Positions 1 to 8,973 are shown, counted from the first letter of the stretch. The stretch: 64,000 nucleotides of DNA from Meridianimarinicoccus sp044221805 (GCA_044221805.1 JBGAOK010000003.1:1-64000); one strand, 5' to 3'. The notes: generated by a model not told the origin, from the sequence alone. Numbers and translations: made by a program.

Positions 1-238
1 GGGCAGGCGGCGGACGGGTCTGGGCACGGGCCTCTCCTGACAAGGGACGCGGCGCCCAGCATCGGACGCCGGTCGCCGCAGCGGCAAGCGCCGGTTGCCC
101 TGATGGTCAACGCCTGCTTCGGAAATGGTCGTCCGGGCCGTTCCGGCAAGGCGGGCTGCACCGGTCGGGGCAAGTTGATGATTGCGCCGTCGCCGCCGCG
201 CCCCTAGACCGCGGGCGCGGGCTGGATGAGGGGGCAGG

Positions 239-1366
239 ATGGCCGGGTGCGAGATCGTTGCGCTGAGCGGGATCGCTCTGGACCCCGACGCCGGCGTGTT
301 GCGCGACTTCACCGCCGCGCCCGAGCATCGCGACGCGGCCTATCTGGCCAATTACGACAACACCACCCTGGTCTATGACGCGGTCTGGAGTGCGCCCGAC
401 CGCGCCATGGTGCTGACCGCGCCGTCGTTCCTGAACCTCTGGGATCCGTTCCGCGCGACGCTGCGGCTGGACGGCCAGCCGGTCGGACGGCTGAAGCGGC
501 TGACCGGGCGGGCGTCCGAGCAGGTGGTGATCCCGGCCCCAGCCCGACCCGGCCGGATCTCGGTCGAGATCGGCGGGCGGGCCTACAGCCTTGCCGTGCG
601 CGACGGGCTGGCAGCGCGGTTCCGCGGGCTGAATGTGCTGTTTGCGATGAACCGGGACAACCCGCTGGACTGGATCGCCGACTGGGCCCGGTTCCACGTC
701 GACCGCCATGGTGCGCAGGCGGTGGTGATCGCCGACAATGACAGCCGGACCTATGGCGCGGCGGATCTGGCCGCCTGTCTGGAGGGCGTGCCGGGGATCC
801 GCGCGGCGGCGGTATTCCATGCGCCGTTCCGCTATGGTCTGACCCGCCACGTCCAGTCCCCGAACGAGAAGAGCGCCAAGTTCCTGCAGCGCGCCATGCT
901 GAACCTGACCCGCATGGACCCCTGCCGCGAGGCGCGCGCGGTGCTGTCGGTGGACATCGACGAGCTGGTCATCGGGCCCGAGGGCCGATCGGTGTTCGAC
1001 GCCGCCGCTTCCCATCCTTTGGGCATGGTCACGGTGCGCGGCCGCTGGGCGTTTCCGGCACCGGACCTGACCCCGCCTTTGGGCCATGGCGCGCACCGCT
1101 TTCGCCGGGCGGACGGCAAGAACAAGTGCAACCGGAAGTGGTGCGTGGCGCCGGGCCGGCTGATCGGGCGGCATTTCCTGTGGGACGTGCACCGGGTCGC
1201 CTATGTGCTGCAGAACCTGTTCACCGAACGCAACCCGTTCGAGCTGGTGCATTGCCGGGCCACCAACACCGGCTGGAAGCGCAAGGATTTCGCGGCGCCG
1301 GATCTGGTGCGCGACCCGGATCTCGATGCGCTGATGGACCGGTACTTCGGCCCGGCGGGATCGTGA
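239..1366 (+). CDS. Glycosyltransferase, family 2 / family 92-like
   Basis: 375-residue protein predicted to transfer a sugar from an activated donor. The segment NRDNPLDWIADW (about 138-149) fits the N-x-x-x-x-L-x-E/D-W signature of GT92/DUF23-type enzymes. ADNDS (165-169) and VDIDE (238-242) fit the two acidic metal/nucleotide-sugar motifs. The first 130 residues form a separate N-terminal region of unknown fold. There is no signal peptide or membrane segment, so it is probably cytosolic. The ATG follows a GGGGGCAGG ribosome-binding stretch. The acceptor is unknown; surface polysaccharide or glycan modification is an inference. Confidence 0.75.
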   Translation: MAGCEIVALSGIALDPDAGVLRDFTAAPEHRDAAYLANYDNTTLVYDAVWSAPDRAMVLTAPSFLNLWDPFRATLRLDGQPVGRLKRLTGRASEQVVIPAPARPGRISVEIGGRAYSLAVRDGLAARFRGLNVLFAMNRDNPLDWIADWARFHVDRHGAQAVVIADNDSRTYGAADLAACLEGVPGIRAAAVFHAPFRYGLTRHVQSPNEKSAKFLQRAMLNLTRMDPCREARAVLSVDIDELVIGPEGRSVFDAAASHPLGMVTVRGRWAFPAPDLTPPLGHGAHRFRRADGKNKCNRKWCVAPGRLIGRHFLWDVHRVAYVLQNLFTERNPFELVHCRATNTGWKRKDFAAPDLVRDPDLDALMDRYFGPAGS

Positions 1367-1435
1367 TCGCGCGGGACTTGGCGGGACCGGCGGAGCGGGT
1401 ATCCTGGGCTTGGCAGTTCGGCCCCGGGGGGACCC

Positions 1436-2038
1436 ATGACACACCGCTATCGCGAGATCGCCTTCACCGACGCGGTGAAGGCGGTGCAGGAGGAACTGGG
1501 CAGCGCGGCGATGAATGCCGAGCAGGCGGTCCGCGGCGCCGAGAACGACCGGCTGGGCGAAGCCGAGGTGGTGTTCCTGTCCGGGCGCGACAGTTTCTAT
1601 CTGGCCAGCCTGTCGGAAACCGGCTGGCCCTATGTGCAGCACCGGGGCGGGCCGAAGGGCTTCGTGCGGGTGCTGGACGAGGCGACGATCGGCTGGGCCG
1701 AATTCGCCGGCAACCGGCAGTACGTCACCACCGGGAACCTGCGCGGTTCCGACCGGGTCAGCCTGTTCTTCATGGACTATGCCCGGCAGCGCCGGCTGAA
1801 GCTGTTTGGCCATGCCAGCCTGATCGGCCCCGGCGATCCGCGTTTCGCCGCGCTGGCGGTCGAGGGATACCGCGCCCGGGTCGAACGCGGGATGGTGGTG
1901 CGGCTGGCCGGATTCGACTGGAACTGCCCACAGCATATCCCGCCGCGCTTCACCGTCGCCGAGGTCGAGGCCGCGAGCCGCGCCATGCTGGCCCGGATCG
2001 AGGAACTGGAAGCGGCGCTGGCGCAACGGGGCGGGTGA
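1436..2038 (+). CDS. Pyridoxamine 5'-phosphate oxidase family (FMN-binding split barrel) protein
   Basis: 200-residue protein of the PNPOx-like flavin-binding split-barrel superfamily. Recognisable features are the FYLASLSETGWPYVQHRGG stretch (about 57-75), the GNRQYVTTGNL segment and the DYARQRRLKLFGHA segment, which form the barrel and FMN phosphate site in this family. Such proteins bind FMN or related flavins and are rarely true PNP oxidases, so the substrate is unknown. The C-terminal 25 residues are a charged helix. It lies about 70 bp after the glycosyltransferase on the same strand and just before the cytochrome c gene. A second family member lies at 8974-9570. Confidence 0.8.
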   Translation: MTHRYREIAFTDAVKAVQEELGSAAMNAEQAVRGAENDRLGEAEVVFLSGRDSFYLASLSETGWPYVQHRGGPKGFVRVLDEATIGWAEFAGNRQYVTTGNLRGSDRVSLFFMDYARQRRLKLFGHASLIGPGDPRFAALAVEGYRARVERGMVVRLAGFDWNCPQHIPPRFTVAEVEAASRAMLARIEELEAALAQRGG

Positions 2039-2091
2039 CTTCCGCCCGGCAAGGGTCCATCATGGCCCAGCCACGGCAGAGGGAGGCGGCG

Positions 2092-2517
2092 ATGCAGAAA
2101 GCATTGTTTCTGATATGTCTTATGGCGGCCGCTCCGGCCGTCGCCCAGGATGCCCAGGACCGCGAGCCAAGCGCGGCCGAGGGCCAAGGCCTGTTCGCGC
2201 AGCATTGCGCCCAGTGCCACGGGCCGGATGCGAAGGGCAACGGGCCGATGGCCGAGATCCTCGCCATCGCGCCGCCGGACCTGACCGGACTGGCCGCGCG
2301 CAACGACGGCGTGTTTCCCGCCGAGGCGGTGGCGCGGCAGATCGACGGGCGGGCCCCGATCCTGTCCCATGGCGGCGAGATGCCGATCTTCGGGCCGTTC
2401 CTCGATGGCGCCAAGGTGCTGGTGCCGCTGCCCAGCGGCCAGCCGATGCTGACCAGCTATCCGATCGCCGACCTGCTGGCCTTCCTGCAGACGATCCAGA
2501 CCGGGCAGGACATCTGA
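2092..2517 (+). CDS. Class I cytochrome c, periplasmic
   Basis: 141-residue exported mono-haem cytochrome c. Residues 1-19 form a Sec signal peptide ending AVAQ. The haem-binding motif CAQCH is at 39-43, and Met97 in GGEMPIF is the probable distal ligand. The start was set at the ATG at 2092 because it opens a clear signal peptide and follows GGGAGG; the frame is open much further upstream but that part looks non-coding. It is probably a small periplasmic electron carrier or a subunit of a dehydrogenase or oxidase. No redox partner is encoded nearby, so the pathway cannot be assigned. Confidence 0.85.
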   Translation: MQKALFLICLMAAAPAVAQDAQDREPSAAEGQGLFAQHCAQCHGPDAKGNGPMAEILAIAPPDLTGLAARNDGVFPAEAVARQIDGRAPILSHGGEMPIFGPFLDGAKVLVPLPSGQPMLTSYPIADLLAFLQTIQTGQDI

Positions 2518-2535
2518 CCGGCGCGGGCGGCGGGC

Positions 2536-3201
2536 TCAGTGGCAGACATAGACCGCGCCGCCGACCGCCACCACCGAGACCGCCGCGGCGGCCAGCGCCG
2601 CCGGGGCGGTGACGGCGGCCATGGCGGCGGTGCCGGCGCTGCTGAGCGCGCTGGAGATCCCGGCGCCGGTGCCGGTGATGATGGTGGCGCCCGCGGCGGT
2701 GTCGCGCACGGTCTCGTAGCCCTGCTGCACCGCCGTGGGACCATTCAGCGCCGCATCGGCCGCAGCGCCGGCGGCATCGGCGGCGCTGGCGTCCTCGCCC
2801 AGCCCGGCGACCCGGAGCGCGGCGTCGGTGCCGGCATTGACCCTTTCGCAGAAGCTGCGGCTTTCGGTGCAGAGCAGGTAGCGGTCGCGCTCGCCCTGCG
2901 AGAAGCCGGTGAAGGTCTTTTCCTCGGCGTCGTAGAGCAGGCAGAACGGCCCGCGTTCCGCGTCGGTGAGTTCGGGCGTCATGGCGCGCAGCGTGACGTA
3001 GCCGGGGCAGGTGTCGTTGCCGAACATCGCCCAGGCGCGTTCGCTGAAGCTGCGGTTCTGCGCCACCGCGTCGTCCGAGCTGTCATAGGTGATCTCGCTG
3101 ATCGTGCCCTCGATCGAGGTCTTGCAGCTGCGTTCCCCGGCCGATCCGGGGCCGGCGGCGGCGAGGCTGGCGATCAGAAGCGGGGCGACGGCACGGCGCA
3201 T
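2536..3201 (-). CDS. Hypothetical secreted protein
   Basis: 221-residue protein with an N-terminal signal peptide (about 1-21, ending GSAG). It has a Cys-containing central region (CKTS, NDTCPGY, GPFCLLYD, LLCTES, SFCERV) suggesting periplasmic disulfides. The C-terminal third is very rich in Ala and Gly, hydrophobic at the end (about 185-218) and finishes VYVCH, so it may be membrane-associated. I do not recognise a named family. It is convergent with the cytochrome c gene, whose stop is only 18 bp away. Confidence 0.6.
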   Translation of the reverse strand: MRRAVAPLLIASLAAAGPGSAGERSCKTSIEGTISEITYDSSDDAVAQNRSFSERAWAMFGNDTCPGYVTLRAMTPELTDAERGPFCLLYDAEEKTFTGFSQGERDRYLLCTESRSFCERVNAGTDAALRVAGLGEDASAADAAGAAADAALNGPTAVQQGYETVRDTAAGATIITGTGAGISSALSSAGTAAMAAVTAPAALAAAAVSVVAVGGAVYVCH

Positions 3202-3269
3202 GGTGGGACTCGCAGGAGTTCGGGGGTCGGCGGGACCATACAGCCCTGATCCCGCGGCGAAAAGGGGCG

Positions 3270-3932
3270 TCAGATCGAGCAGGCGAGGGTGCGGCTGATC
3301 TCGGTCAGGGACCGGCCCGACTCGGCCATCCAGGTGTTGAAGGCGCCCTGCACCGCGCGCATCGCGGCCTTCGAGCCGGGGGGCTTGTCGATGACGCCTT
3401 CGGCGATGAGGCGGGCGGTGACGTCCCGGGACAGGATGAAGCTGTCGCGGCCCATCTGGCGCAGGGCATAGGCGGCGGTGCTGCCGCCGAGCCGGGCGCC
3501 GCGGAGTTTCAGCATCTCGAGCAGCCCGGCGAAGTCGGTCGAGGGCCAGTCGGCGAACACGCGCGGGGCGCCGCCGTCTGACCTAAGTTCTTGAAAAAGA
3601 ATGGCATTGTCCCGGATGGCGAGGATCTTGGGGGCGCTGCGGATGACCCGGGCGTCGGCCAGCAGGGTGTCGAGCCAGTCGTCGTCCATCATCGCCAGCG
3701 GGTCGATGGCGAAGCCGTGGAAGGCGTCCTCGATCCCGGGCCATTTCCGGTCGACCACCTGCCAGGCGAGCCCGGCGGCGAAGATCGTCCGGGCGAACTG
3801 GGCGAGCCAGCGGGTTTCCGGAATTTCCGCAAGGATTTCAGCCGGCTGGGGCCGGGTGAGCCGGGCCTCGAGCGTCTCCGCCCCGCCGTGGCGGGCGGCG
3901 GCGAGGGCGTGGATTTCGGCATAGCTGCGCAT
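3270..3932 (-). CDS. DNA-3-methyladenine glycosylase I family protein
   Basis: 220-residue base-excision repair glycosylase of the 3-methyladenine glycosylase I (Tag-type) family, expected to remove alkylated adenine from DNA in the cytosol. The pattern around residues 65-110 (WPGIEDAFHGF, DDWLDTLLADARVIRS, PKILAIRDNA) and the C-terminal GRDSFILSRDV and KAAMRAVQGAFNTW segments are family-like. The start is placed at the ATG at 3932 (MRSYAEIHALAAARHGG), which matches the usual N-terminus; the frame extends 45 codons further but that part is Pro/Arg-rich and unlike coding sequence. It is transcribed toward the secreted protein gene at 2536-3201. Confidence 0.75.
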   Translation of the reverse strand: MRSYAEIHALAAARHGGAETLEARLTRPQPAEILAEIPETRWLAQFARTIFAAGLAWQVVDRKWPGIEDAFHGFAIDPLAMMDDDWLDTLLADARVIRSAPKILAIRDNAILFQELRSDGGAPRVFADWPSTDFAGLLEMLKLRGARLGGSTAAYALRQMGRDSFILSRDVTARLIAEGVIDKPPGSKAAMRAVQGAFNTWMAESGRSLTEISRTLACSI

Positions 3933-4178
3933 CGGGCGGCCTTCGGTCCGGGGGTCGGCGGCAGTGTCGCCGGTCGCCGGGCGGGGCGTCAACCGGCGGT
4001 CGGACCGCGGCTGCCGGTCCGGGTTGCAAGTGTCTGGAAAGGCGAGAAAGTCGTATCGGACTTTCATCGGACTTCCATCGGACTTGCGTCGGACCGGTGA
4101 CGGGCTTCCGACACGCCTTTGGCGGGCTGCGGCGCCCGACGACCGCGGGCGGATGATCCGGGGTCGGGCGTGTGCGGG

Positions 4179-5291
4179 TCAGGGCCGCAGGCGGGCGGTC
4201 TCGGCCGGGGCGGCGATCACCCCGGTCTTCGACAGCAGGATCGCCGCCGGCCGGGTCGTCGGGAAGCGGCCCAGCACGATCACCAGCACTGCCGTCAGCG
4301 GCACGGCGAGGAACATCCCCGTGGAGCCCCAGAGCGCGCCCCAGAAGAACAGCGAGAAGATCGTCACGAACAGGCTGAGGTTCAGCGAATTCCCCGCGAG
4401 GCGGGGAAAGACGATGTTGCCGATCACGAACTGCACCACGCCGATGCCGAGGGCGAGGATCAGCGCCGGCTGGATCTCGCCGAACTGCACCAGGGCATAG
4501 GCGGCGGGCAACAGGGTGCCGAGGATGGTGCCGATGGTGGGGATGAAGTTCAGCGCGAAGATCAGGATCGACCAGAACAGGGTGAACTTCAGCCCCATCG
4601 CCAGCATCACCACGGCGCTGAAGGCGGCGGTCATGAAGCTGAGCCGGGTCATGATCCACAGATAGGCGCCGACCTGCTGGCCGATCTCGGCCAGCAGGGC
4701 TTCGACCCGGGCGCGCCGGGCCGGGTCGGGGAACAGGGCACGGAGCTTGGCCGGGACATAGGGTTCGTCGACCAGCAGGAAGGCGACGTAGATCGCCACC
4801 ACCCCGAACTGGTTGATCAGCCCGAGAAAGCCCAGCACCACCTGCTGCATCAGGGTCTCAACCCCGATCTGTTCGAGGATGCGGTCCAGCATCAGCCCGG
4901 CATCGGCGCCGAGCGAGCCGGCGATGCGGGCCATGACCGGATCGAGGCTGGATTGCAGGTTGACCGATTGCGACCCGGCGCTGAGCACGCTGCGCACGCC
5001 GCTGTAGGTGGCCAGAAGGCCGAGGAACAGGATCAGGGTCGCGGCGAGGGCGACCGCGGCGCCGTGGCTGATCCGCCCGTGAAACCCGGGGGTCCGTTCG
5101 ATCGCCCGGGCGAGGCCCTTGAGGATGAACCAGACCAGCAGCGCCTCGACGATCGGGACGAAGAAGCGCGCCCCGATGCTGAGCGCCGCGATGGACAGGG
5201 CGACGATGGCAAGGATCGCGGCCGCGCGCACCGCCGGCGACGCCGTCGCCGTGGCGGCGGGCGCGGGGTCGGGCAGGGGGGGCAGGCTCAT
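4179..5291 (-). CDS. AI-2E family transporter (UPF0118 permease)
   Basis: 370-residue polytopic inner-membrane protein of the AI-2 exporter-like superfamily. It has paired N-terminal hydrophobic helices (about 18-60), a long amphipathic middle (QSSLDPVMARIAG... LLAEIGQQVGAYLW) and the family's dense C-terminal helices with FIPTIGTILGTLLPA and the late FVIGNIVFPRLAG segment. Members are efflux or ion carriers of mixed specificity; some export autoinducer-2 and others act as Na+/H+ antiporters, so the substrate is not assigned. Its ATG overlaps the stop of the upstream DUF3611 gene (ATGA), implying translational coupling. Confidence 0.85.
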   Translation of the reverse strand: MSLPPLPDPAPAATATASPAVRAAAILAIVALSIAALSIGARFFVPIVEALLVWFILKGLARAIERTPGFHGRISHGAAVALAATLILFLGLLATYSGVRSVLSAGSQSVNLQSSLDPVMARIAGSLGADAGLMLDRILEQIGVETLMQQVVLGFLGLINQFGVVAIYVAFLLVDEPYVPAKLRALFPDPARRARVEALLAEIGQQVGAYLWIMTRLSFMTAAFSAVVMLAMGLKFTLFWSILIFALNFIPTIGTILGTLLPAAYALVQFGEIQPALILALGIGVVQFVIGNIVFPRLAGNSLNLSLFVTIFSLFFWGALWGSTGMFLAVPLTAVLVIVLGRFPTTRPAAILLSKTGVIAAPAETARLRP

Positions 5292-5866
5292 GCGCCGGTG
5301 TCGGTGCGGGCCGGGGCGATCAGCAGGAACACCAGCCGCAGCGAGATGGCGACCACCAGAAGTTCGGAGGCGAGGGTGAGGACCAGCGCCATCAGGCTGA
5401 CCGCATCGATCGCCGAGACCGAATAGGAGCTGGCCCCGGCCGCCGGCGAGACCTGGATCCCGACCTGGGGATTCGCCAGCATGGTGACCAGCAGGGACGA
5501 GGCGGCGCCGAACAGCGACAGGAGCGAGACCACGGTGCCCAGCACCCCGGCCCAGACCCCGATCCAGGCGCGGCGGAGGATGGTCTCGGGGCCGGGGCCG
5601 TTCACCGCATCCTCGAGCCGGCGGCCGAGGCCGAGATAGTGCCGGCACCAGATCGTGGTGAAGATCGGCAGGATCAGGCCCAGGGTCGCCAGCAGGTTGT
5701 CGAGATTCGCCGCGCCGCCGATGATGCGGAACACATAGCCGCCGAGGATCACCACGACGATCAGGAACACGAGCTGGATCCAGAAGCCGATCTGGCCATA
5801 GGTCACCAGCGCCGAGGCGACGCGACCGGCCTTCTCGTCGGTCCATGTGGGTGCCGTCGTGGTCAT
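5288..5866 (-). CDS. DUF3611-like integral membrane protein
   Basis: 192-residue membrane protein with four predicted transmembrane helices, at about residues 26-48, 58-75, 100-125 and 158-185. It has the FRIIGGAANLDNLLATLGLILPIFTTIW region and a central RRAWIGVWAGVLGTVVSLL helix, both consistent with DUF3611. The function of this family is unknown. The start is the ATG at 5866, chosen because it begins a compact soluble N-terminus (MTTTAPTWTDEKAGR). The stop overlaps the next gene's start, so the two are probably one transcript. Confidence 0.7.
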   Translation of the reverse strand: MTTTAPTWTDEKAGRVASALVTYGQIGFWIQLVFLIVVVILGGYVFRIIGGAANLDNLLATLGLILPIFTTIWCRHYLGLGRRLEDAVNGPGPETILRRAWIGVWAGVLGTVVSLLSLFGAASSLLVTMLANPQVGIQVSPAAGASSYSVSAIDAVSLMALVLTLASELLVVAISLRLVFLLIAPARTDTGA

Positions 5867-6115
5867 GCGCTGTCCCTTTGTCCCGGTCCGGCCGCTGCCG
5901 GCGCCGATGCCCTGCGCGGCGCGCGTCCTGCGGCCGCTGTCGCGCGCAGTTTCCCCGGCTTTGGCCGGAACGCAAGATGCCCCGGCTGCGGCACCGGCGT
6001 TCCGGCCCCTTGCGGCGGGCGGCGGGCCGGCGCAGGGTGCGGCGCGGCACGGTTCGGGCGGCGTCGGGCTTGGCATCGGGCCGGGCATCGGGCGGGTCGC
6101 GGCCGGGGAGGACGC

Positions 6116-6865
6116 ATGGAACATCTCGGCCTGTTCGCGGTGGCGGCCCTGATCGTGGGGATGTCGAAGGGCGGGCTGGCCTCGGCCGGGGCGCTGGCGG
6201 TGCCGATCCTGTCGCTGTGGATGGATCCGCTGCGCGCCGCGGGCACGCTTCTGCCGATCTACATCGTCAGCGACGTGGTCGGCGTCTGGCTGTTCCGCCG
6301 GGACTTCTCGCGGCAGAACCTCGCGGTGCTGATCCCCGCCGGGCTCGCCGGGGTGATCCTGGCCACCTTCGTCGCGCCGCTGCTGTCGGTGGCGCTGACC
6401 ACGTTTCTGGTCGGGCTGATCGGCTTCGCCTATTCGGCGCAGGTGGCGGTGCGGGTGATCCGCCGGGCGCCGCCGCTGACCCGGCCCTTCGACGCCCGCC
6501 GGGGCGTGTTCTGGGGGGTCCTCACGGGGATGACCAGCTTCATCTCGCATACCGGGGCGCCGCCGTTCCAGGCCTTCGTGCTGCCGCAGCGGCTGGAGAA
6601 GATGGCCTTCGCCGGCACCACCACGATCACCTTCGCGGCGATCAACCTTTTCAAGCTGCCGTCCTATGCCGCGGTGGGGATGCTGTCGGCGGTCGAGCCG
6701 GCGCTGTTCGCCGTGATGGCGGTGGTGGCGGTCAGCGGCGTGGTGCTGGGCAAGCGGCTGTCGCACTGGCTGCCCGACCGGGTCTATCGCGCGCTCATCG
6801 AGGGGTTGCTGGCGGTGCTGTCGGTCTGGCTGATGGTCGACGGCGTGCTGAAGGGGCTGGGCTGA
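6116..6865 (+). CDS. Sulfite exporter TauE/SafE family protein
   Basis: 249-residue inner-membrane permease of the TauE/SafE family, with about seven to eight hydrophobic helices. The two inverted family signatures are visible near the N-terminus (VGMSKGGLASAGALAVP) and in the middle (GVLTGMTSFISHTGAPPFQAF). Known members export sulfite, sulfoacetate or related small anions. No sulfur-metabolism genes lie nearby, so the substrate stays open. The ATG at 6116 was chosen because it opens the first helix and follows a GGGGAGGA ribosome-binding site. Confidence 0.85.
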   Translation: MEHLGLFAVAALIVGMSKGGLASAGALAVPILSLWMDPLRAAGTLLPIYIVSDVVGVWLFRRDFSRQNLAVLIPAGLAGVILATFVAPLLSVALTTFLVGLIGFAYSAQVAVRVIRRAPPLTRPFDARRGVFWGVLTGMTSFISHTGAPPFQAFVLPQRLEKMAFAGTTTITFAAINLFKLPSYAAVGMLSAVEPALFAVMAVVAVSGVVLGKRLSHWLPDRVYRALIEGLLAVLSVWLMVDGVLKGLG

Positions 6866-6872
6866 GGCGGGC

Positions 6873-7565
6873 TCAGCCGGCGCAGATGCCGGTGGTGTCG
6901 GTGTCCTTCCGGGGCAGCGTGACGGCTTCGGCGCGGCTGTGCCGGGCCAGGCCGGGGAAGTCGGGTTTCAGGAGCGCGTAGAGCCGTTCGGTGCGCCCGC
7001 CCGCCGGGTCAAGGGCGCGGCAGCAGACGAATTCCTCGACCAGCGCCGCCTGCTGTTCATAGCCATAGGCGAGGAACGCCTTGCCCGGGGTGATCTCGAA
7101 CCGGTAGGGGTCGTCGCTTTCGCCATGTTCCGAGGCGGCGCGGAAGGCGGAATAGCCGGTCCGGTCCTTGTGCTGCCATTGCCAGACATGGGTCAGCTCG
7201 TGGGCGAGGAACATGGCGTCGGTCAGCGGCAGGGTGCCGGGATAGCCGGCGAGGAAGTCGTCGCGCCATTTCCGCTGCGAGACATAGAGCCGGTCGCGGA
7301 GCGCGAAGCCGGCCACGGTCCAGCGGACCGTCCTGGTGGTCTCGGGCGGCCAGATCCGCTCGCGGCAGGTGGCGTAGGGGCGCGGCTTGCGGCTGCCGGG
7401 GAAGCCCGCGATCAGCGCGCCCTTCGTGACCGTGACGGCGGCGGTGTCCAGCGCCGGGCCCTGCACCGTGGCGGTGAAGGCGGTTTCGGCCGGCGTCAGC
7501 GGCCGGCTGGCGCAGCCGGCAAGGGCAAGGATGGCAAGGGCGAGGAGGCGGCGGCGCAGGCGCAT
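6873..7565 (-). CDS. Lipoprotein with zincin HExxH motif
   Basis: 230-residue putative outer-membrane or periplasmic lipoprotein. The start at 7565 gives a short Arg-rich n-region, a hydrophobic core and a lipobox LAGC with Cys18. Residues 122-126 are HELTH, a zinc-metalloprotease-type HExxH site, inside MFLAHELTHVWQWQH. A later EEFVCCRAL segment could supply a third ligand. This pattern resembles uncharacterised DUF4157-type and vgr-associated metalloprotease domains, but no specific family is assigned. Proteolytic activity is inferred from the motif only. It is convergent with the TauE gene, with a 7-bp gap. Confidence 0.65.
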   Translation of the reverse strand: MRLRRRLLALAILALAGCASRPLTPAETAFTATVQGPALDTAAVTVTKGALIAGFPGSRKPRPYATCRERIWPPETTRTVRWTVAGFALRDRLYVSQRKWRDDFLAGYPGTLPLTDAMFLAHELTHVWQWQHKDRTGYSAFRAASEHGESDDPYRFEITPGKAFLAYGYEQQAALVEEFVCCRALDPAGGRTERLYALLKPDFPGLARHSRAEAVTLPRKDTDTTGICAG

Positions 7566-7626
7566 GGCCGGAAGGATAGGCCGCCGGCCCGGCAAGGGCC
7601 AGCGCGGCCCGTGCCGGGGCCGGCGG

Positions 7627-7923
7627 TTACAGCGCGCCGAGCCGGCAGAGGCCGGCTTCGCCGTCGGGATCGGCGAAGCGGACCTCGAGCGAGTTGTCGG
7701 GGAAGACCACGACCGAGACGGTGGTGCCCTTGTGGGTCGCCTCGTAGGCGCTTTCTCCGACCGCCTTGGTCACCGCCACCTGGCCGTCGATATAGAGCGG
7801 CCCGCCTTCGTCGGCATGGACGTCGGTGCTGTCGCCGCAGGTGGCGTTGAACATCGGGATCGGCGTGGCGCACGCGGCGGTGGCAAGGGCAAGAAACGGG
7901 GCGGCGAGAAGAAAGCGGGTCAT
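7627..7923 (-). CDS. Small secreted protein or lipoprotein, unknown function
   Basis: 98-residue exported protein. The ATG at 7923 begins a clear signal sequence (about 1-17) followed by TAAC, an acceptable but non-consensus lipobox with Cys18. The mature part has two further Cys (FNATCGD and GLCRLG) that may pair, and a beta-rich pattern (PLYIDGQVAV, TTVSVVVFPDNSLEVRF). I do not recognise the family. It lies about 60 bp upstream of the HELTH lipoprotein on the same strand and may share its transcript. Confidence 0.6.
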   Translation of the reverse strand: MTRFLLAAPFLALATAACATPIPMFNATCGDSTDVHADEGGPLYIDGQVAVTKAVGESAYEATHKGTTVSVVVFPDNSLEVRFADPDGEAGLCRLGAL

Positions 7924-8066
7924 GGTCCTGTCCGTGCTGAAAGTCCGAGGCGGGCGGTCCGGGGCGGGCGGTCCGGGCTGGGCCGGTGTGGCCAGGCCGG
8001 TCCCCCCGGTGATCGCAGAGGCCGGGGCCGCGGGCAAGTCTGCCTGCCATGCCGGAGAAAGGCTAA

Positions 8067-8597
8067 TCAGATGCCGATGCAGGCCCTGAGCCGGTCAGTG
8101 GCGGCGAAGTAGGCCGCCTGCAAATCCGCGCGCTCCGGTTCGGCGTCGGGCAGGAAAAGCGGCGTCCATGTGTCATCCCATTTTTCGCTCGCGGCCCGGC
8201 GGTCGCCCCAGTGGCTGTCGATCTTCGACCGGATGCGGGCATCGTGGCCCTTGCCGGAATAGGTCTGGAAACAGAGGTGGATGAACGCATTGTAGGCAGT
8301 GTAGAATTCTTCGGACAACAGGTGCCGGTAGATGTTGACGACCTTGTCCAGCCGGCGCTTGGTCTGGATCACCTCGGCCGGAGAAATCTCCTTCCAGTAC
8401 CCGATCCACATCATGAAGCAGTAGATCGCGTTCAGGTCGGGCGCGATCTTGTCGTAGAGATCGAGCCGTTTCTCGACAATCTTGCGACTCTGCCATTGGG
8501 CGTCGTCAATTCTCTTGAGACGCTGGTTCAGGAAGAAGCCGACGACCGCTACCGTGAGCGGCGTCAGCGCGCTGACGATCAGCTTGAGCACTTCCAT
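8067..8597 (-). CDS. Hypothetical protein with N-terminal membrane anchor
   Basis: 176-residue protein. Residues about 4-24 form one transmembrane helix, followed by a positively charged boundary (NQRLKRIDD) that would place the rest in the cytoplasm. The soluble part is helical and rich in Trp, Tyr and charged residues, with features such as EKRLDLYDKIAPDLNA, MMWIGYWKEI and HLCFQTYSGKGHDARIR. From memory this resembles scattered uncharacterised bacterial proteins of the same architecture. Its GC content looks a little lower than its neighbours', which would fit horizontal acquisition. No function can be assigned. Confidence 0.65.
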   Translation of the reverse strand: MEVLKLIVSALTPLTVAVVGFFLNQRLKRIDDAQWQSRKIVEKRLDLYDKIAPDLNAIYCFMMWIGYWKEISPAEVIQTKRRLDKVVNIYRHLLSEEFYTAYNAFIHLCFQTYSGKGHDARIRSKIDSHWGDRRAASEKWDDTWTPLFLPDAEPERADLQAAYFAATDRLRACIGI

Positions 8598-8973
8598 CCT
8601 TGCGTCCCTCGCCTGCCGCTCGGCCGTTTTGGTCGGCGCTCCCGCACCCGATTCCGAGCCAGTCTATCACAGGGGTCACAGTAGTTCGAAAGGAGCGCTT
8701 CGTGGTCGCCTTGGCGATTGCAGCTTCCCCCTCGACTTCGGGTATCGCCGGGCCCGAGCCGCGGCCCGATGGGTTGCCGTGGCGCCGGTAACGCCGCCTG
8801 GCCCCAAGTGGAGGCCGGGCACTGATAGCCGGTTGGATTCGCTCGCGTCGGGCGGGCCTGCGTCTGCGGCGACGGTGCAGATACCGTTGACGCCGGCGCG
8901 AGCCGCAGCCACCGCAGCGCCGTCGCCCTGGAACCGGCGGCATGATAGCCTGCCGGGCAAGGGAGGATCACCA
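8598..8973. other. Intergenic region, divergent promoter zone
   Basis: This 376-bp gap separates the divergent genes at 8067-8597 (minus) and 8974-9570 (plus). It should hold promoters for both. I see no convincing coding frame, RNA gene or long repeat. A GGGAGGA ribosome-binding site for the right-hand gene is at 8961-8967. Confidence 0.5.

Noticed and set aside
1..207. Plus-strand frame open from the window edge to TAG at 205-207
   Set aside because: Its translation has no recognisable pattern and is rich in Gly, Arg and Pro, as expected from chance in high-GC DNA. The left neighbour cannot be seen, so it remains unsupported.
107..2026. 639-codon open frame on the minus strand
   Set aside because: It lies antisense to two well-supported genes and has the Arg/Pro/Gly/His-rich composition of a frame shadow.
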